From the NCBI RefSeq assembly GCF_021654115.1, contig NZ_JAIWJF010000005.1, positions 1 to 64,000 of the forward strand: a stretch of 64,000 nt of DNA, written 5' to 3'. Origin of the DNA: Furfurilactobacillus milii. Lineage in GTDB: Bacteria > Bacillota > Bacilli > Lactobacillales > Lactobacillaceae. The position numbers were made by a program, and so were the translations under genes. Below are positions 43,914 through 53,307 of this stretch, piece by piece; the stretch's first letter is position 1, and each line of letters starts with the position of its first letter. The notes under the pieces were generated by a model that was given only the letters and a program-made list of their open reading frames with translations, made no database searches and was not told the DNA's origin.

Positions 43914-45524
43914 ATGGCAGAAAATGAGAATCGCGCGGTTCGCCGCGAATTGAAGACGCGACATTTATCAATGATCGCGTTAGGTGGCAGTATTGGAACA
44001 GGGTTGTTCGTTGCATCCGGTTCCGCAATTTCGGCAGCTGGCCCTGGTGGTGCTTTGGTTGCTTATGTGGCAATTGGGATTATGGTCTACTTCTTAATGA
44101 CCAGCTTGGGTGAGATGGCAACATACATGCCGCTAACTGGTTCGTTTGCGGCATATTCGACCAAGTTTGTGGATCCCGCATTGGGATTTGCGATGGGGTG
44201 GAATTACTGGTTTAACTGGGCGATTACTTTAGCCGTGGATGTTTCGACGGCGGCCTTAGTTATGCAATTTTGGTTACCAAACGTACCGGCGTGGATTTTT
44301 AGCATGATCGCATTAGCAATTATTTTTACTATCAATGCATTATCGGTTCGTTCGTTTGGTGAAACAGAGTACTGGATGTCCATTATCAAGGTGGTCACAG
44401 TCCTGATTTTCTTAGTCATTGGGACCTTAACGATTTTTGGTATCATGGGCGGTCACGCAACTGGTTTTTCAAATTTGACCTATAAAAAGGCGCCATTTGT
44501 TGGCGGTGTGCCAGCATTGCTCTCCGTGTTCGTTGTAGCTGGTTTCTCATTCCAAGGGACTGAATTAATTGGGATTGAAGCTGGTGAAAGTGAAACACCT
44601 GAAAAGAGTATTCCCAAGGCAATTCGCCAAGTGTTCTGGCGGATTCTGTTATTCTACATTTTGGCAATCTTTGTTATTGCCTGCATCATTCCTTATACAA
44701 GCAAGGATCTGCTGGGTTCAAGTGCCACAGACATTGCCATCAGTCCATTTACGCTGGTCTTCCGTCGGGCAGGGTTAGCTGCGGCCGCTAGTGTGATGAA
44801 TGCGGTTATCCTAACGTCTGTTATTTCATCAGCAAACTCAGGGATGTACGCTTCCACTCGGATGTTGTACTCCTTAGCAAACGAAGGCTACGCACCAGGC
44901 TTCTTTGGTAAGACGAACAAGCGTGGGATTCCTATGGCTTCGTTGGTTGGGACAACGGTTATCGGATTATTAACTTTCTTGACCAGTATCTTTGGACCGA
45001 AGTTATACATGTACTTGGTTGCCGCTTCTGGCCTGACCGGATTCATTGCTTGGTTGGGGATTGCGATTAGCCATTACCGTTTCCGTCGTGCTTTTATTAA
45101 GCAAGGACATCAGTTGAGTGAACTCCGTTACCATGCAAAGTGGTTCCCATTTGGTCCCATTTTGGCATTTGTATTGGGTATCGTTGTCATTGTTGGTCAA
45201 AACTTGAAGTCGTTTGCACAACTTGATTTGCAAGCTATCTTGGTAACATACATGAGTGTGCCGTTGTTCCTGATTTTGTGGGGCTATTACAAGATTCGTC
45301 ACCGGACACACATCATTCCATTGGACCAGGTTGACCTGACGCCAAAAACAAATGGTGAAAGCTATACCGCTGCTGATGCTTCAGCTGCATCAGGTGATAT
45401 TGAAAGCAGTGCAACAGTTGAGACGGTTGCACAAACGGATAAAAAGACCACAAGCGCAACGTCAGTGGCTCACGATTTGACGAATGACGAATCAGTAGCA
45501 CCTAAAAATGATTCGATCAAATAA
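43914..45524 (+). CDS. lysP: Lysine-specific APC permease
   Basis: 536 residues from ATG 43914 (GGGAGGAACTC upstream). Twelve membrane helices of the amino-acid transporter family: MIALGGSIGTGLFVASG near residue 20, ELIGIEAGESETPEKSIPKAI near 215. The L-box upstream supports lysine as substrate. After the last helix there is a low-complexity tail of about 70 residues rich in Ala, Ser, Thr and Asp, longer than typical LysP. A terminator follows. Confidence 0.93.
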   Translation: MAENENRAVRRELKTRHLSMIALGGSIGTGLFVASGSAISAAGPGGALVAYVAIGIMVYFLMTSLGEMATYMPLTGSFAAYSTKFVDPALGFAMGWNYWFNWAITLAVDVSTAALVMQFWLPNVPAWIFSMIALAIIFTINALSVRSFGETEYWMSIIKVVTVLIFLVIGTLTIFGIMGGHATGFSNLTYKKAPFVGGVPALLSVFVVAGFSFQGTELIGIEAGESETPEKSIPKAIRQVFWRILLFYILAIFVIACIIPYTSKDLLGSSATDIAISPFTLVFRRAGLAAAASVMNAVILTSVISSANSGMYASTRMLYSLANEGYAPGFFGKTNKRGIPMASLVGTTVIGLLTFLTSIFGPKLYMYLVAASGLTGFIAWLGIAISHYRFRRAFIKQGHQLSELRYHAKWFPFGPILAFVLGIVVIVGQNLKSFAQLDLQAILVTYMSVPLFLILWGYYKIRHRTHIIPLDQVDLTPKTNGESYTAADASAASGDIESSATVETVAQTDKKTTSATSVAHDLTNDESVAPKNDSIK

Positions 45525-45564
45525 TTGATCAATTTCAAATTGGATTAAATGTGAAACCAAATAG

Positions 45565-45608
45565 AACTCGCTTGGTACGAATACAAAAATTTGTACCAGC
45601 GAGTTTTT
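45565..45608 (+). terminator. Terminator after lysP
   Basis: CTCGCTTGGTAC pairs with GTACCAGCGAG around an AT-rich loop, followed by TTTTT. The next 270 bases are AT-rich leader with a possible TACAAT -10 near 45795. Confidence 0.85.
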
Positions 45609-45884
45609 ATTATATTCAAACCTAAATGTCATCAAATAAATATATTTAATTTTGGTCGGGCACAATATGAAAAGGCTATCTTTGTTAGTATGGCTCGTTT
45701 TGATAAAAAATAAGGTTGTCCATTTGGTTATGACAGAAAGATTACGTTTTAATTTGTAAGCTACAATATATGGCGAGATTCTCCGAGCGTGATACAATAT
45801 GTAGGTAGTTAAAGGATAAACACGTTCTGTCACGGCTGACCACGCATTGTGGTGCGGTTGATAGAGATCAGGGGAGATAAAGAC

Positions 45885-46532
45885 ATGATTGTTTTAGCAG
45901 GAACGATTGGTGCAGGAAAAACGAGCTTAACTGATTTATTGGCAAGTCACTTACATACACAGGCCTTTTATGAATCAGTGGAAGATAATCCAATTCTGCC
46001 ATTATTTTACAAGGATCCAAAAAAGTACGCTTTTTTGCTTCAAATTTACTTCTTAAATAAGCGGATGGATTCTATCAAGGCTTCTTTTGCAGATGATGAA
46101 AGTGTTATGGATCGTTCAATTTATGAAGATTCATTGCTTTTCCACTTGAACGCCGACCTAGGTCGTTCGACGGAAACAGAAGTTGACATCTATGATTCTT
46201 TATTAGAGAACATGATGCAGGAATTGCCAGATGCACCTCATGAAAAGAACCCTGATCTTTTGATCCACATCGACATTTCATTTGACACCATGTTACAAAG
46301 AATTCAAAAACGTGGCCGTGAATACGAACAAATTGATAACGATCCTTCATTGTACGAATACTACAAACAATTGAACGATCGTTATACAGCTTGGTACAAC
46401 AATTATGATCATGGCCCTAAAATGCGCATCGATGGTGATAAGTATGACTTTGTTGAAGATCCAGATGCAGCAAATGCCGTTCTTGCACAAATTGATGCAA
46501 AATTGAGCACACTGCAATTAGCGACTGCTTAA
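45885..46532 (+). CDS. Deoxynucleoside kinase (dAK/dGK type)
   Basis: 215 residues from ATG 45885 (GGGGAGAT upstream; the earlier in-frame GTG region has no site). P-loop GTIGAGKTS at residues 5-13, the DRSIYEDS motif near 78 and the lid region RIQKRGREYE near 150, as in the deoxyadenosine/deoxyguanosine kinases of lactobacilli. It phosphorylates salvaged purine deoxynucleosides. Lactobacillus acidophilus-group species carry two paired copies, but only one is visible here. Confidence 0.9.
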   Translation: MIVLAGTIGAGKTSLTDLLASHLHTQAFYESVEDNPILPLFYKDPKKYAFLLQIYFLNKRMDSIKASFADDESVMDRSIYEDSLLFHLNADLGRSTETEVDIYDSLLENMMQELPDAPHEKNPDLLIHIDISFDTMLQRIQKRGREYEQIDNDPSLYEYYKQLNDRYTAWYNNYDHGPKMRIDGDKYDFVEDPDAANAVLAQIDAKLSTLQLATA

Positions 46533-46614
46533 TTTGTGTTAATTGGGGTTGCACCAACGATTTAGTTGCTATAAGCTGTCAATAGACATAAACAGATATT
46601 AAACACAGTTGCAT

Positions 46615-46808
46615 TCAGTATTGCGATTAAGAGAGCCGGTGGTTGATGAGAACCGGATTGCAATCATTCCAGCAACGGTTAAAGTGGGCGGTTAATCCCG
46701 CACGGCGAGAGTCGTTAGCATGTTCGAGAGCATCAGTAGTGGTGAACTTGGGTGGTACCGCGAATTAACGTCATTCGTCCCAATTGTGATGGGACGAGTG
46801 GCGTTTTT
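46615..46808 (+). promoter_or_regulatory. T-box riboswitch of serS with terminator
   Basis: Stem I sequence AGAGAGCCGGTGG..GAACCGG, and the T-box core TGGGTGGTACCGCG at 46749-46762. The terminator is CGTCATTCGTCCC/GGGACGAGTGGCG (about 46768-46801) plus T7. It senses uncharged tRNA-Ser. The exact specifier (AGC or TCC near 46672) could not be fixed by eye. Confidence 0.92.
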
Positions 46809-46833
46809 TTGTGAAAAAAATGGAGGTAGTTAG

Positions 46834-48135
46834 ATGTTAGACATTAAACGGATTCGTAATAATCCAGATGAAGCTAAAGAAAAGTTGGCAACGCGGGCGA
46901 TTAAGCCTGAGCAGATTGATGACGTGATTGCCTTAGATGAACAACGCCGCGATTTACTCAAACAGACGGAACAGTTAAAAGCTAAACGAAACACGGTTTC
47001 GGATGCCATCAGTGTTGCCAAACGAAATCATGAAGACGCCGATAAACAGATTGCCGAAATGCGTGAAGTTGGTGCTGATATTAAAGCATTGGACACCAAG
47101 TTGGCTGAGGTATTGGACGAGTTCAACGATAAGATGGCCCGCTTACCAAACTTCCCACACGATACAGACCCTGTTGGCCCAGACGAAAATTATTCTCGTG
47201 AAGACCGTAAAGTGGGCGCTATTCCTCACTTTGACTTTGAACCGAAGGCACACTGGGATATTGGTGAAGACTTAGGTATCCTAGACTTCAAACGGGCAGC
47301 TAAGGTCTCTGGTGCTCGGTTCGTGTACTACATGGGGATGGGTGCCAAGCTTGAACGTGCCGTTTACAACTTCATGTTGGATCAACATGAAGAAGAAGGT
47401 TACGAAGAAGTTATTCCACCTTATATGGTCAACAGTGCTTCAATGTATGGTACTGGCCAATTTCCAAAGTTCAAAGAAGACGTTTTCCAAATTCAGGATC
47501 AAGATTTGACATTGATTCCTACTGCGGAAGTGCCACTGACGAACTACTACCGTGATGAAGTGCTGGATGAAGCACAACTACCAGTTTATGTGACTGCATT
47601 GTCACCAAGTTTCCGTTCTGAAGCAGGTTCCGCTGGTCGTGACACCCGTGGTTTAATTCGGATGCATCAATTCAACAAGGTTGAAATGGTTAAGTACGTT
47701 AAGCCAGAAGAATCATACAAAGAATTGGAAAAGATGACTGGTAATGCTGAAAACATTCTGCAAAAACTAGGCTTGCCATATCACGTCATTACTTTAGCAA
47801 CAGGTGACATGAGCTTTACTGCAGCTGAAACGCACGACCTTGAAGTTTGGATTCCACATCAAGAAACTTACCGTGAAATTTCTAGTTGTTCTAACTGTGA
47901 AGATTTCCAGGCACGTCGAGCACAAATCCGTTACCGTGATGCAGATGGTAAAGTTCACTTGGTTCACACATTGAACGGTTCCGGTTTAGCTGTTGGTCGG
48001 ACGGTCGCAGCCATTTTGGAAAATTACCAAAATGAAGATGGCTCGGTTACCATTCCGGATGTGCTGGTTCCCTACATGCACGGTGTGACTAAGATTACTA
48101 AAGAAAACGCCCACGCAAAGCACGTTGAAGACTAA
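46834..48135 (+). CDS. serS: Seryl-tRNA synthetase
   Basis: 433 residues, class II synthetase. The N-terminal coiled-coil arm is about 25-105 (tRNA-Ser variable-arm binding); motif 2 is [28 protein letters not shown]; motif 3 is [19 protein letters not shown]. It charges tRNA-Ser. It is controlled by the T-box leader. GGAGGTAG precedes ATG 46834. A terminator follows. Confidence 0.97.
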   Translation: MLDIKRIRNNPDEAKEKLATRAIKPEQIDDVIALDEQRRDLLKQTEQLKAKRNTVSDAISVAKRNHEDADKQIAEMREVGADIKALDTKLAEVLDEFNDKMARLPNFPHDTDPVGPDENYSREDRKVGAIPHFDFEPKAHWDIGEDLGILDFKRAAKVSGARFVYYMGMGAKLERAVYNFMLDQHEEEGYEEVIPPYMVNSASMYGTGQFPKFKEDVFQIQDQDLTLIPTAEVPLTNYYRDEVLDEAQLPVYVTALSPSFRSEAGSAGRDTRGLIRMHQFNKVEMVKYVKPEESYKELEKMTGNAENILQKLGLPYHVITLATGDMSFTAAETHDLEVWIPHQETYREISSCSNCEDFQARRAQIRYRDADGKVHLVHTLNGSGLAVGRTVAAILENYQNEDGSVTIPDVLVPYMHGVTKITKENAHAKHVED

Positions 48136-48153
48136 TTGCTCTGCAATTTGAAT

Positions 48154-48206
48154 AAACGAATCATGTGATGACTACCATTATGATGGCAAACATGGTTCGT
48201 TTTTTA
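48154..48206 (+). terminator. Terminator after serS
   Basis: AAACGAATCATGT pairs with ACATGGTTCGTTT with a small internal hairpin, followed by T6. The stretch from here to 48353 shows nothing recognisable. Confidence 0.8.
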
Positions 48207-48353
48207 TTAGTGTTGTTATTTCGTTGGTTGAACTGAGTGTTTTTGAGAAATTTCAATTGGCTTAATCTTGTCGATTCTGAATTGTGTTTATGCAACACCG
48301 CGGCTATTAACTTCGTTGGTTACCTTGCCAGTGCAACGTGAGTGGCAGAGTGG

Positions 48354-48507
48354 CAGGGTTGAAATCTATAGTGAAGGTGTTGTTAATTCGGTGGGGTTGC
48401 CGAATTAACAACACGGACGAGCTTGAAGACTTGTTCTTTAAGGCTTCAAGTCGAAGTGAAAGACCGGTTTTGGGGCTTGAACTGGTCCCACAATGATTTC
48501 AACCCTG
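48354..48507 (+). ncRNA. Structured repeat element, copy C
   Basis: Bounded by CAGGGTTGAAATC (48354-48366) and GATTTCAACCCTG (48495-48507). P2 is a perfect 15-bp hairpin GTGTTGTTAATTCGG/CCGAATTAACAACAC, P3 is GCTTGAAG/CTTCAAGT with inner CTT/AAG, then GTCGAAGTGAAAGACC and GGCTTGAACTGGTCCCAC. Same core and order as copies A and B but different outer arms. It lies between serS and the tRNA cluster on the same strand. Confidence 0.7.
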
Positions 48508-48675
48508 ACAATCGAACGCAGAAGTTTTCTTCAAACTGGACCTGAACGATCAAAAACTCTATTAATGAAAAATAAATGGCAAAAATTGAAGAAAAATGCG
48601 GAACAGTGTTGACAGTTTTTGAGCGTAAATGATATTATCTAGTAGTTGTCTGATGAGGGAACAGAATCAGATGCT

Positions 48676-48757
48676 GCGGATGTGGCGGAATTGGCAGACG
48701 CGCTAGATTTAGGTTCTAGTGTCTTTTGACATGGAGGTTCGAGTCCTCTCATCCGCA
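48676..48757 (+). tRNA. tRNA-Leu (anticodon TAG)
   Basis: Class II tRNA: acceptor GCGGATG/CATCCGC, anticodon stem CTAGA/TCTAG with loop TTTAGGT giving TAG, and a variable arm. First of a five-tRNA cluster. Confidence 0.95.
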
Positions 48758-48764
48758 TCATGTT

Positions 48765-48838
48765 GCCGACTTAGCTCAGTTGGTCAGAGCACCGCTCTAG
48801 TAAAGCGGGGGTCGGAGGTTCGAATCCTCTAGTCGGCA
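48765..48838 (+). tRNA. tRNA-Thr (anticodon AGT)
   Basis: Acceptor GCCGACT/AGTCGGC, anticodon stem CCGCT/AGCGG with loop CTAGTAA giving AGT. An A at position 34 is uncommon for bacterial tRNAs other than Arg(ACG), though it is known in Lactobacillales for Thr. Confidence 0.93.
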
Positions 48839-48862
48839 TGGTTCCATTTGTTTTATTGTTAT

Positions 48863-48934
48863 GCGGAAGTAGTTCAGTGGTAGAACATCACCTTGCCATG
48901 GTGGGGGTCGCGGGTTCGAATCCCGTCTTCCGCT
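48863..48934 (+). tRNA. tRNA-Gly (anticodon GCC)
   Basis: Acceptor GCGGAAG/CTTCCGC, anticodon loop TTGCCAT giving GCC. Discriminator T. Confidence 0.95.
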
Positions 48935-48957
48935 TTTCATAACGCTGTTATGAGAAT

Positions 48958-49031
48958 GCACCCATAGCGCAACTGGATAGAGTGTCTGACTACGAATCAG
49001 AAGGTTGTAGGTTCGACTCCTACTGGGTGCA
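48958..49031 (+). tRNA. tRNA-Arg (anticodon ACG)
   Basis: Acceptor GCACCCA/TGGGTGC, anticodon loop CTACGAA giving ACG, to be edited to ICG by TadA as in other bacteria. Confidence 0.95.
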
Positions 49032-49037
49032 TCATGA

Positions 49038-49070
49038 TGACCGCTGCCAGGTGCTGGCGGCGGTCATTTT
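49038..49070 (+). terminator. Hairpin between tRNA-Arg and tRNA-Pro
   Basis: TGACCGCTGCCAG pairs with CTGGCGGCGGTCA around GTG, followed by TTTTATTT. Termination here would separate tRNA-Pro from the four upstream tRNAs. Confidence 0.7.
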
Positions 49071-49076
49071 ATTTAT

Positions 49077-49150
49077 CGGGACATAGCTCAGCTTGGTAGA
49101 GCACTGCGTTCGGGACGCAGGGGTCGCAAGTTCAAATCTTGTTGTCCCGA
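49077..49150 (+). tRNA. tRNA-Pro (anticodon CGG)
   Basis: Acceptor CGGGACA/TGTCCCG, anticodon stem CTGCG/CGCAG with loop TTCGGGA giving CGG. Confidence 0.94.
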
Positions 49151-49165
49151 TCATTGTTTAAAGCG

Positions 49166-49204
49166 AACAGTCGTTAGTCAATGTTGACTAGCGGCTGTTT
49201 TTTT
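49166..49204 (+). terminator. Terminator of the tRNA cluster
   Basis: AACAGTCGTTAGTCA pairs with TGACTAGCGGCTGTT (two G-U) and is followed by T7. Confidence 0.88.
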
Positions 49205-49380
49205 GACTGTTATTGTTGGCTACAACGCAAAACAAGCTATCGTTTTAGTCGTCAAGTTGCGAAAAATATGGCATGATGAACTTGTAGACAGATTGAACAT
49301 TTGAAAATCAATCATTCAACCGTGTTGGCAATTGCAACAGTTATTGCAGGATATCGGTAATTAGAGGGAGTTCAGTTATT

Positions 49381-50337
49381 ATGAGTGACACAACAGCAAT
49401 TTTTAACGCCATTGAACAGGCGAAGACAATTATCATCCATCGTCATCAGCGAACTGATCCAGACGCATTAGGATCTCAGTTTGGCCTAAAACTGACTTTA
49501 CAGCATGCCTTTCCGGATAAGCAGATATTTGCGGTTGGAACGATTCCAGACGATCTTAGCTGGTTAGGTCAGTCAGACACTGTTTCGGATGACCAATACA
49601 CGGACGCGTTAGTGATAACAGTTGATACGGCCAATACCGAGCGCATCGATGATGACCGGTTCAATCAAGGCCGGCAACTCGTTAAAATTGATCACCATCC
49701 TAATGATGACAATTATGGTGACTTATCCTGGGTGTTGCCGGACGCATCCAGTACCTCGGAATTAATTGTCGATTTTATTGACGCACATCAAGAAACGCTT
49801 AGTTTGACACGTGATGCGGCATTGCTGTTTTATGCTGGAATAGTGGGTGACACAGGTCGGTTCTTGTATCCGGCTACTAGTGCACACACCTTCGCCGTTG
49901 CCAGTGAATTGTTGGCAACCGGGATTGATGCTGCTGAAGTGGGGCGTCACGAAAATGAGTTGAGTCGTGGTCTCGGTCGTTTGATGGGGGATGTCTTGGC
50001 TAATATTGAAATTGATGACTTTGGCGCCGCACATTATGTGATATCACAGGCTCAGTTGGCTTCTCTTTCGTTGGCAGCCAATGAGGTTCAGCCACTAGTA
50101 TCAACTCCCGGTCGCTTGGCTGATGTTCGGGCTTGGCTATTATTTGTGGAAAATCCTGACGGTAGTTACCGAGTTCACTTACGTTCCAAAGGACCAGCAG
50201 TAAACGAATTAGCGAAAGCACATCATGGTGGTGGCCATGATTTAGCTAGTGGAGCCAATGCTGCGGATCAACAGGAAGTTGACGACATGATTGCGTCTTT
50301 GAGCAAGCTGATGCAGCAATGGCAACAAACGCATTAA
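49381..50337 (+). CDS. nrnA: DHH-family nanoRNase/pAp phosphatase
   Basis: 318 residues. DHH domain with HRHQRTDPDALGSQ near 20, DTAN near 80 and IDHHPNDDNYGD near 102 (Mn ligands); C-terminal DHHA1 domain with GGGHDLASGA near 290. NrnA enzymes degrade 2-5 nt RNAs and dephosphorylate pAp; some members also cleave cyclic-dinucleotide products. GAGGGAG precedes ATG 49381. It is a single gene after the tRNA cluster. Confidence 0.93.
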   Translation: MSDTTAIFNAIEQAKTIIIHRHQRTDPDALGSQFGLKLTLQHAFPDKQIFAVGTIPDDLSWLGQSDTVSDDQYTDALVITVDTANTERIDDDRFNQGRQLVKIDHHPNDDNYGDLSWVLPDASSTSELIVDFIDAHQETLSLTRDAALLFYAGIVGDTGRFLYPATSAHTFAVASELLATGIDAAEVGRHENELSRGLGRLMGDVLANIEIDDFGAAHYVISQAQLASLSLAANEVQPLVSTPGRLADVRAWLLFVENPDGSYRVHLRSKGPAVNELAKAHHGGGHDLASGANAADQQEVDDMIASLSKLMQQWQQTH

Positions 50338-50466
50338 GCGGTTGCCTTGTTAAGAATACTAATAATTTATAATAATCATTTTATTGATAGCTGTATATTT
50401 AGGAACTGATTAGTTGGTCGAAAATTGATGCCATGTTACTTTAGGATTAAAGCGTCCTAGGAAGTG

Positions 50467-51042
50467 ATGGCTGTGGATATTAAACATGAACATGCGGTAA
50501 CCGTTTTTGATGAGTGGCTGACGGTCAAACGAAAGGATCGTCGTCATTTTCGTTTGATTCGCCACTTAGCATACTTAGATGGAATTATGACCGGCGAAGG
50601 GGCGGTGCCAGCTGTTGAAGACTTGGCGGCGGCCCAAGCGGTTAGCCAACTGGATAATTCTGAGTTTTTGCAATGTCTCATGAAATTGCCTTATCGGCGC
50701 CAAGTATTGACAGGTGATGGCGAAGACGTGTTAGCCTGGTTTGATCATGCCGAAAAAACGGCGCACAGCCATCTATTTAGTAATATTGGGTTGTTAATGG
50801 AAATCGTTTTGGATGAAGAAGCTGGTCACTCAGTACAACAATGGGATTCAGTCACAATTGCGACTGCTCACCAATTAGCTGAATTATCTAATGATCAGCT
50901 TTTAACAGTAATTAGTCAGTTAGCAAGTGCGAAAAGCCAAGCAAAGTTAGCAGAGAGCCAACGTGTAACTAATCGCCAGCATGAGCGACGTTTTCATTTG
51001 CATGGTCAGATTGAGCCGGCTAATGATCCGCGACAAATTTAA
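50467..51042 (+). CDS. Unknown protein, about 191 residues
   Basis: Soluble, helix-rich, acidic protein with several Asp/His clusters (FDEWLTVKRKDRRHFRLIRHLAYLDGI near the N-terminus). No membrane segment and no motif I can assign. Start is uncertain: ATG 50467 has AGGA four bases upstream, GTG 50464 and GTG 50473 are alternatives. It follows nrnA by about 130 bases. Confidence 0.7.
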   Translation: MAVDIKHEHAVTVFDEWLTVKRKDRRHFRLIRHLAYLDGIMTGEGAVPAVEDLAAAQAVSQLDNSEFLQCLMKLPYRRQVLTGDGEDVLAWFDHAEKTAHSHLFSNIGLLMEIVLDEEAGHSVQQWDSVTIATAHQLAELSNDQLLTVISQLASAKSQAKLAESQRVTNRQHERRFHLHGQIEPANDPRQI

Positions 51043-51246
51043 TGACATTGAGTTGGCAAATGTAAAAAAGTTTCACTCAGATGGGCTGTGCTATTAATTA
51101 TTCATCGACGATCGATGTGATTGATATCATGGCTCTTTTATATGGATGACGGGGAATGTTCCGTGCGCTCGTGAGCTCGTCACTTTGTGTTAACTGTTAA
51201 TTCATGGTTATAATAAGCTATTATGTTTAAAAAGGGGATGGTCAGA

Positions 51247-51636
51247 ATGAATCAGAAGGCGAAACGCGCAACTGTTGCTGTTTGGTTGCTGATGATCTTG
51301 TGTGTGATTTTATTGACGATTTGGCCGGCCATTCACTACATTACAGTTGCTAGTTTATGGCGGTGGTGGTTAGCCGTCGCAGTTTATAGCGTGGCCTTTG
51401 GCATTGGCTGGTACAAGCGAAACCAGCGTATTGGTCGCTTCATTTTATCGATTACGGTTGCCTTAGCCGTAGTATTCGGACTATTTGTGCTGCTGGTGGC
51501 ACTTTTCGCTGAAGCGGGGTTAGTCCGGTATTTTGTTGGTCTCATTGCACTACTTGAAATTATTGCCGGTATTGTCTGGTATTCAGTTGTGTACGAACGT
51601 CGTAATCGACTGAAAAATCGCCATTGGGATGCTTAA
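51247..51636 (+). CDS. Small integral membrane protein
   Basis: 129 residues from ATG 51247 (GGGG about nine bases upstream; ATG 51223 and 51238 lack spacing). Four hydrophobic segments, at about 11-32, 38-56, 66-89 and 93-114, with basic ends (NQKAKR; YERRNRLKNR) suggesting both termini are cytoplasmic. Function unknown. It may be co-transcribed with the EamA gene 38 bases later. Confidence 0.7.
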   Translation: MNQKAKRATVAVWLLMILCVILLTIWPAIHYITVASLWRWWLAVAVYSVAFGIGWYKRNQRIGRFILSITVALAVVFGLFVLLVALFAEAGLVRYFVGLIALLEIIAGIVWYSVVYERRNRLKNRHWDA

Positions 51637-51674
51637 TTTCTATGCCCCAATGACCAGTCGTTGGGGGAGAGATT

Positions 51675-52592
51675 GTGGAACCACGTAATGGACATATTTT
51701 AACGGGAATCTTGCTAGCCAGTGGCGGTTCAATGTTGTGGGGTATTTCAGGCGTGATCGCCCAAACGTTGTTTGAAAATAACGTTGTTACCCCTGCATGG
51801 CTGACGACGATTCGGATGACACTGGCTGGCCTTTTGCTTCTGTTATTCAACGTTATTCGACATCAAGATATTTTTGCTGTTTGGCGGTCATGGAAAACGG
51901 CCGGACAACAAATTATTTTTGGATTGGTGGGATTAATTCCCATCCAATACTTTTATTTTTTAGCAGTCCATTATGGCAATGCTGCGATTGCAACTATCTT
52001 GCAGTTCTTAGGGCCAATTGTAATCACGGTGTATTACGTGATTTTTCATCATCAATTACCATCACGTTCGGAAACTATTGGGATGGTGTTGGCATTGTTA
52101 GGCGCTTTTTTTGTCGTTACTCATGGTCACATTACGCATTTAGCCGTTTCACCAGCATTATTGTTTTGGGGGCTCATGTCGGCAGTGGCCGTGGCGACCA
52201 GTACATTATTGCCGCGGCCACTGCTACCGACGTTTGGCTCGGTCAACGTAAATGGCTGGGGCTTACTGATTGGTGGGATCGCCATGAACTTTATTCAACC
52301 AATGTGGGTTGGCGTGCCGACAATGACACCAAAGACGGTTTTGTCGATTGGCGCTGTCGTACTATTTGGTACATTGATTGCGTTTGTCATGTATTCAGTC
52401 AGTTTGCTATACATCACTCCGACAACAGCAAGTTTAATGGATGCCTTTGAACCGCTGGCAGCAACGGTCATTTCAATTTTAGTGCTGCACACGGTCTTTA
52501 CTTGGGCTGATGCACTTGGCGGTGGATTGATTATCCTAGCAGTGGTGATGCTCTCTATCAGTTACCATGCACCTAAGCGTGATGAGGGCTGA
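51675..52592 (+). CDS. EamA/DMT-family transporter
   Basis: 305 residues, ten membrane helices as two EamA repeats (about 10-145 and 155-300). The starts LLASGGSMLWGISGVIAQTLFE and ALLFWGLMSAVAVATSTLLP are typical. Members export amino acids or other metabolites; the substrate is unknown. GTG 51675 follows GGGGGAGAG. A large overlapping frame inside the gene (51797-52450) is a shadow. Confidence 0.87.
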   Translation: MEPRNGHILTGILLASGGSMLWGISGVIAQTLFENNVVTPAWLTTIRMTLAGLLLLLFNVIRHQDIFAVWRSWKTAGQQIIFGLVGLIPIQYFYFLAVHYGNAAIATILQFLGPIVITVYYVIFHHQLPSRSETIGMVLALLGAFFVVTHGHITHLAVSPALLFWGLMSAVAVATSTLLPRPLLPTFGSVNVNGWGLLIGGIAMNFIQPMWVGVPTMTPKTVLSIGAVVLFGTLIAFVMYSVSLLYITPTTASLMDAFEPLAATVISILVLHTVFTWADALGGGLIILAVVMLSISYHAPKRDEG

Positions 52593-52620
52593 CTGGTCAT
52601 TCATAGACATAAATTCAAAT

Positions 52621-52664
52621 AAACACGTCAATGGATTCTCAAAGAGAGTTCGTTGACGTGTTTT
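52621..52664 (+). terminator. Bidirectional terminator EamA/unknown gene
   Basis: AAACACGTCAA pairs with TTGACGTGTTT with further pairing of GATTCTC/GAGAGTTC inside, between convergent genes. Confidence 0.8.
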
Positions 52665-52698
52665 GACGTTATTTTTGAATAGCAGGCGTGTGTTGAGA

Positions 52699-53085
52699 TT
52701 ATTGCTCAACTGGGTGATCAAATGTATCTGATGTGTTCCATGGAAAATCGGTATTGGAAGGATGATGATTTTCCTGCAAAACAGCGTTAGTGCACTGGAG
52801 TAGCTGTTGCTGGAAGGCAAGATCCCATGGCCTAGCAGTAAAGGCTTGCTGTGCAACGGCCCAGTAAGCTAGTCGATTGGTGACGGGCACAATGTCTTGG
52901 ACAATATCAATTTGCACGTGCTTATGTTTAGTTTTGAGGGCGATGACGCGTTGATAATCGGTAATGAGGTAAAAGGTGCCGTGTTGCTGATCACGTAGAT
53001 GGATGATGATAAATCGCTGTTGCAGATTTTGTGTCCGCAATTCTTGCTTTAAAGCGGCAAGTTGGGAAACAGATAGCTGTTGCAT
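52699..53085 (-). CDS. Unknown small soluble protein
   Basis: 128 residues, Gln- and His-rich (QQLSVSQLAALKQELRTQNLQQRF at the start), then a strand-rich middle (IIIHLRDQQHGTFYLITDYQRVIALKTKHKHVQIDIVQDI) and an acidic tail. No membrane segment, one Cys. AAGGTGA lies upstream of ATG 53085. Family not recognised. It is isolated between a terminator and the divergent ldhD. Confidence 0.65.
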   Translation of the reverse strand: MQQLSVSQLAALKQELRTQNLQQRFIIIHLRDQQHGTFYLITDYQRVIALKTKHKHVQIDIVQDIVPVTNRLAYWAVAQQAFTARPWDLAFQQQLLQCTNAVLQENHHPSNTDFPWNTSDTFDHPVEQ

Positions 53086-53262
53086 TTGATCACCTTCATT
53101 TCACCTATATTTTAACGCGCTTAGTTGTGATATAGGTAACAAACTTATAATATCGTAAAATAAAAAATTGGATTGAAGCCACTGATACCAACAATTAATG
53201 AAAATTACTTTCAAAAAGTGAGGTTCACAAGCCTGAAAACGCCGCCACTACGCGGTTTTTAA

Positions 53263-53271
53263 TGCTATACT
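53263..53271 (+). promoter_or_regulatory. Extended -10 promoter of ldhD
   Basis: TGCTATACT is an extended -10 with no clear -35. A short CCGC/GCGG hairpin with TTTTT lies immediately upstream (about 53242-53260). Confidence 0.5.
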
Positions 53272-53307
53272 AATGATGTAGTTTAAATATACATGGAGGT
53301 GTCTGCA

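Noticed and set aside
46660-46690. Exact serine specifier codon of the T-box
   Set aside because: Both TCC and AGC occur in the likely specifier loop; stem I could not be folded reliably by eye, so no choice is claimed.
51797-52450. 217-codon plus-strand open frame inside the EamA gene
   Set aside because: It overlaps a well-conserved transporter in another frame, has an odd Trp/Cys-rich composition and no ribosome-binding site.
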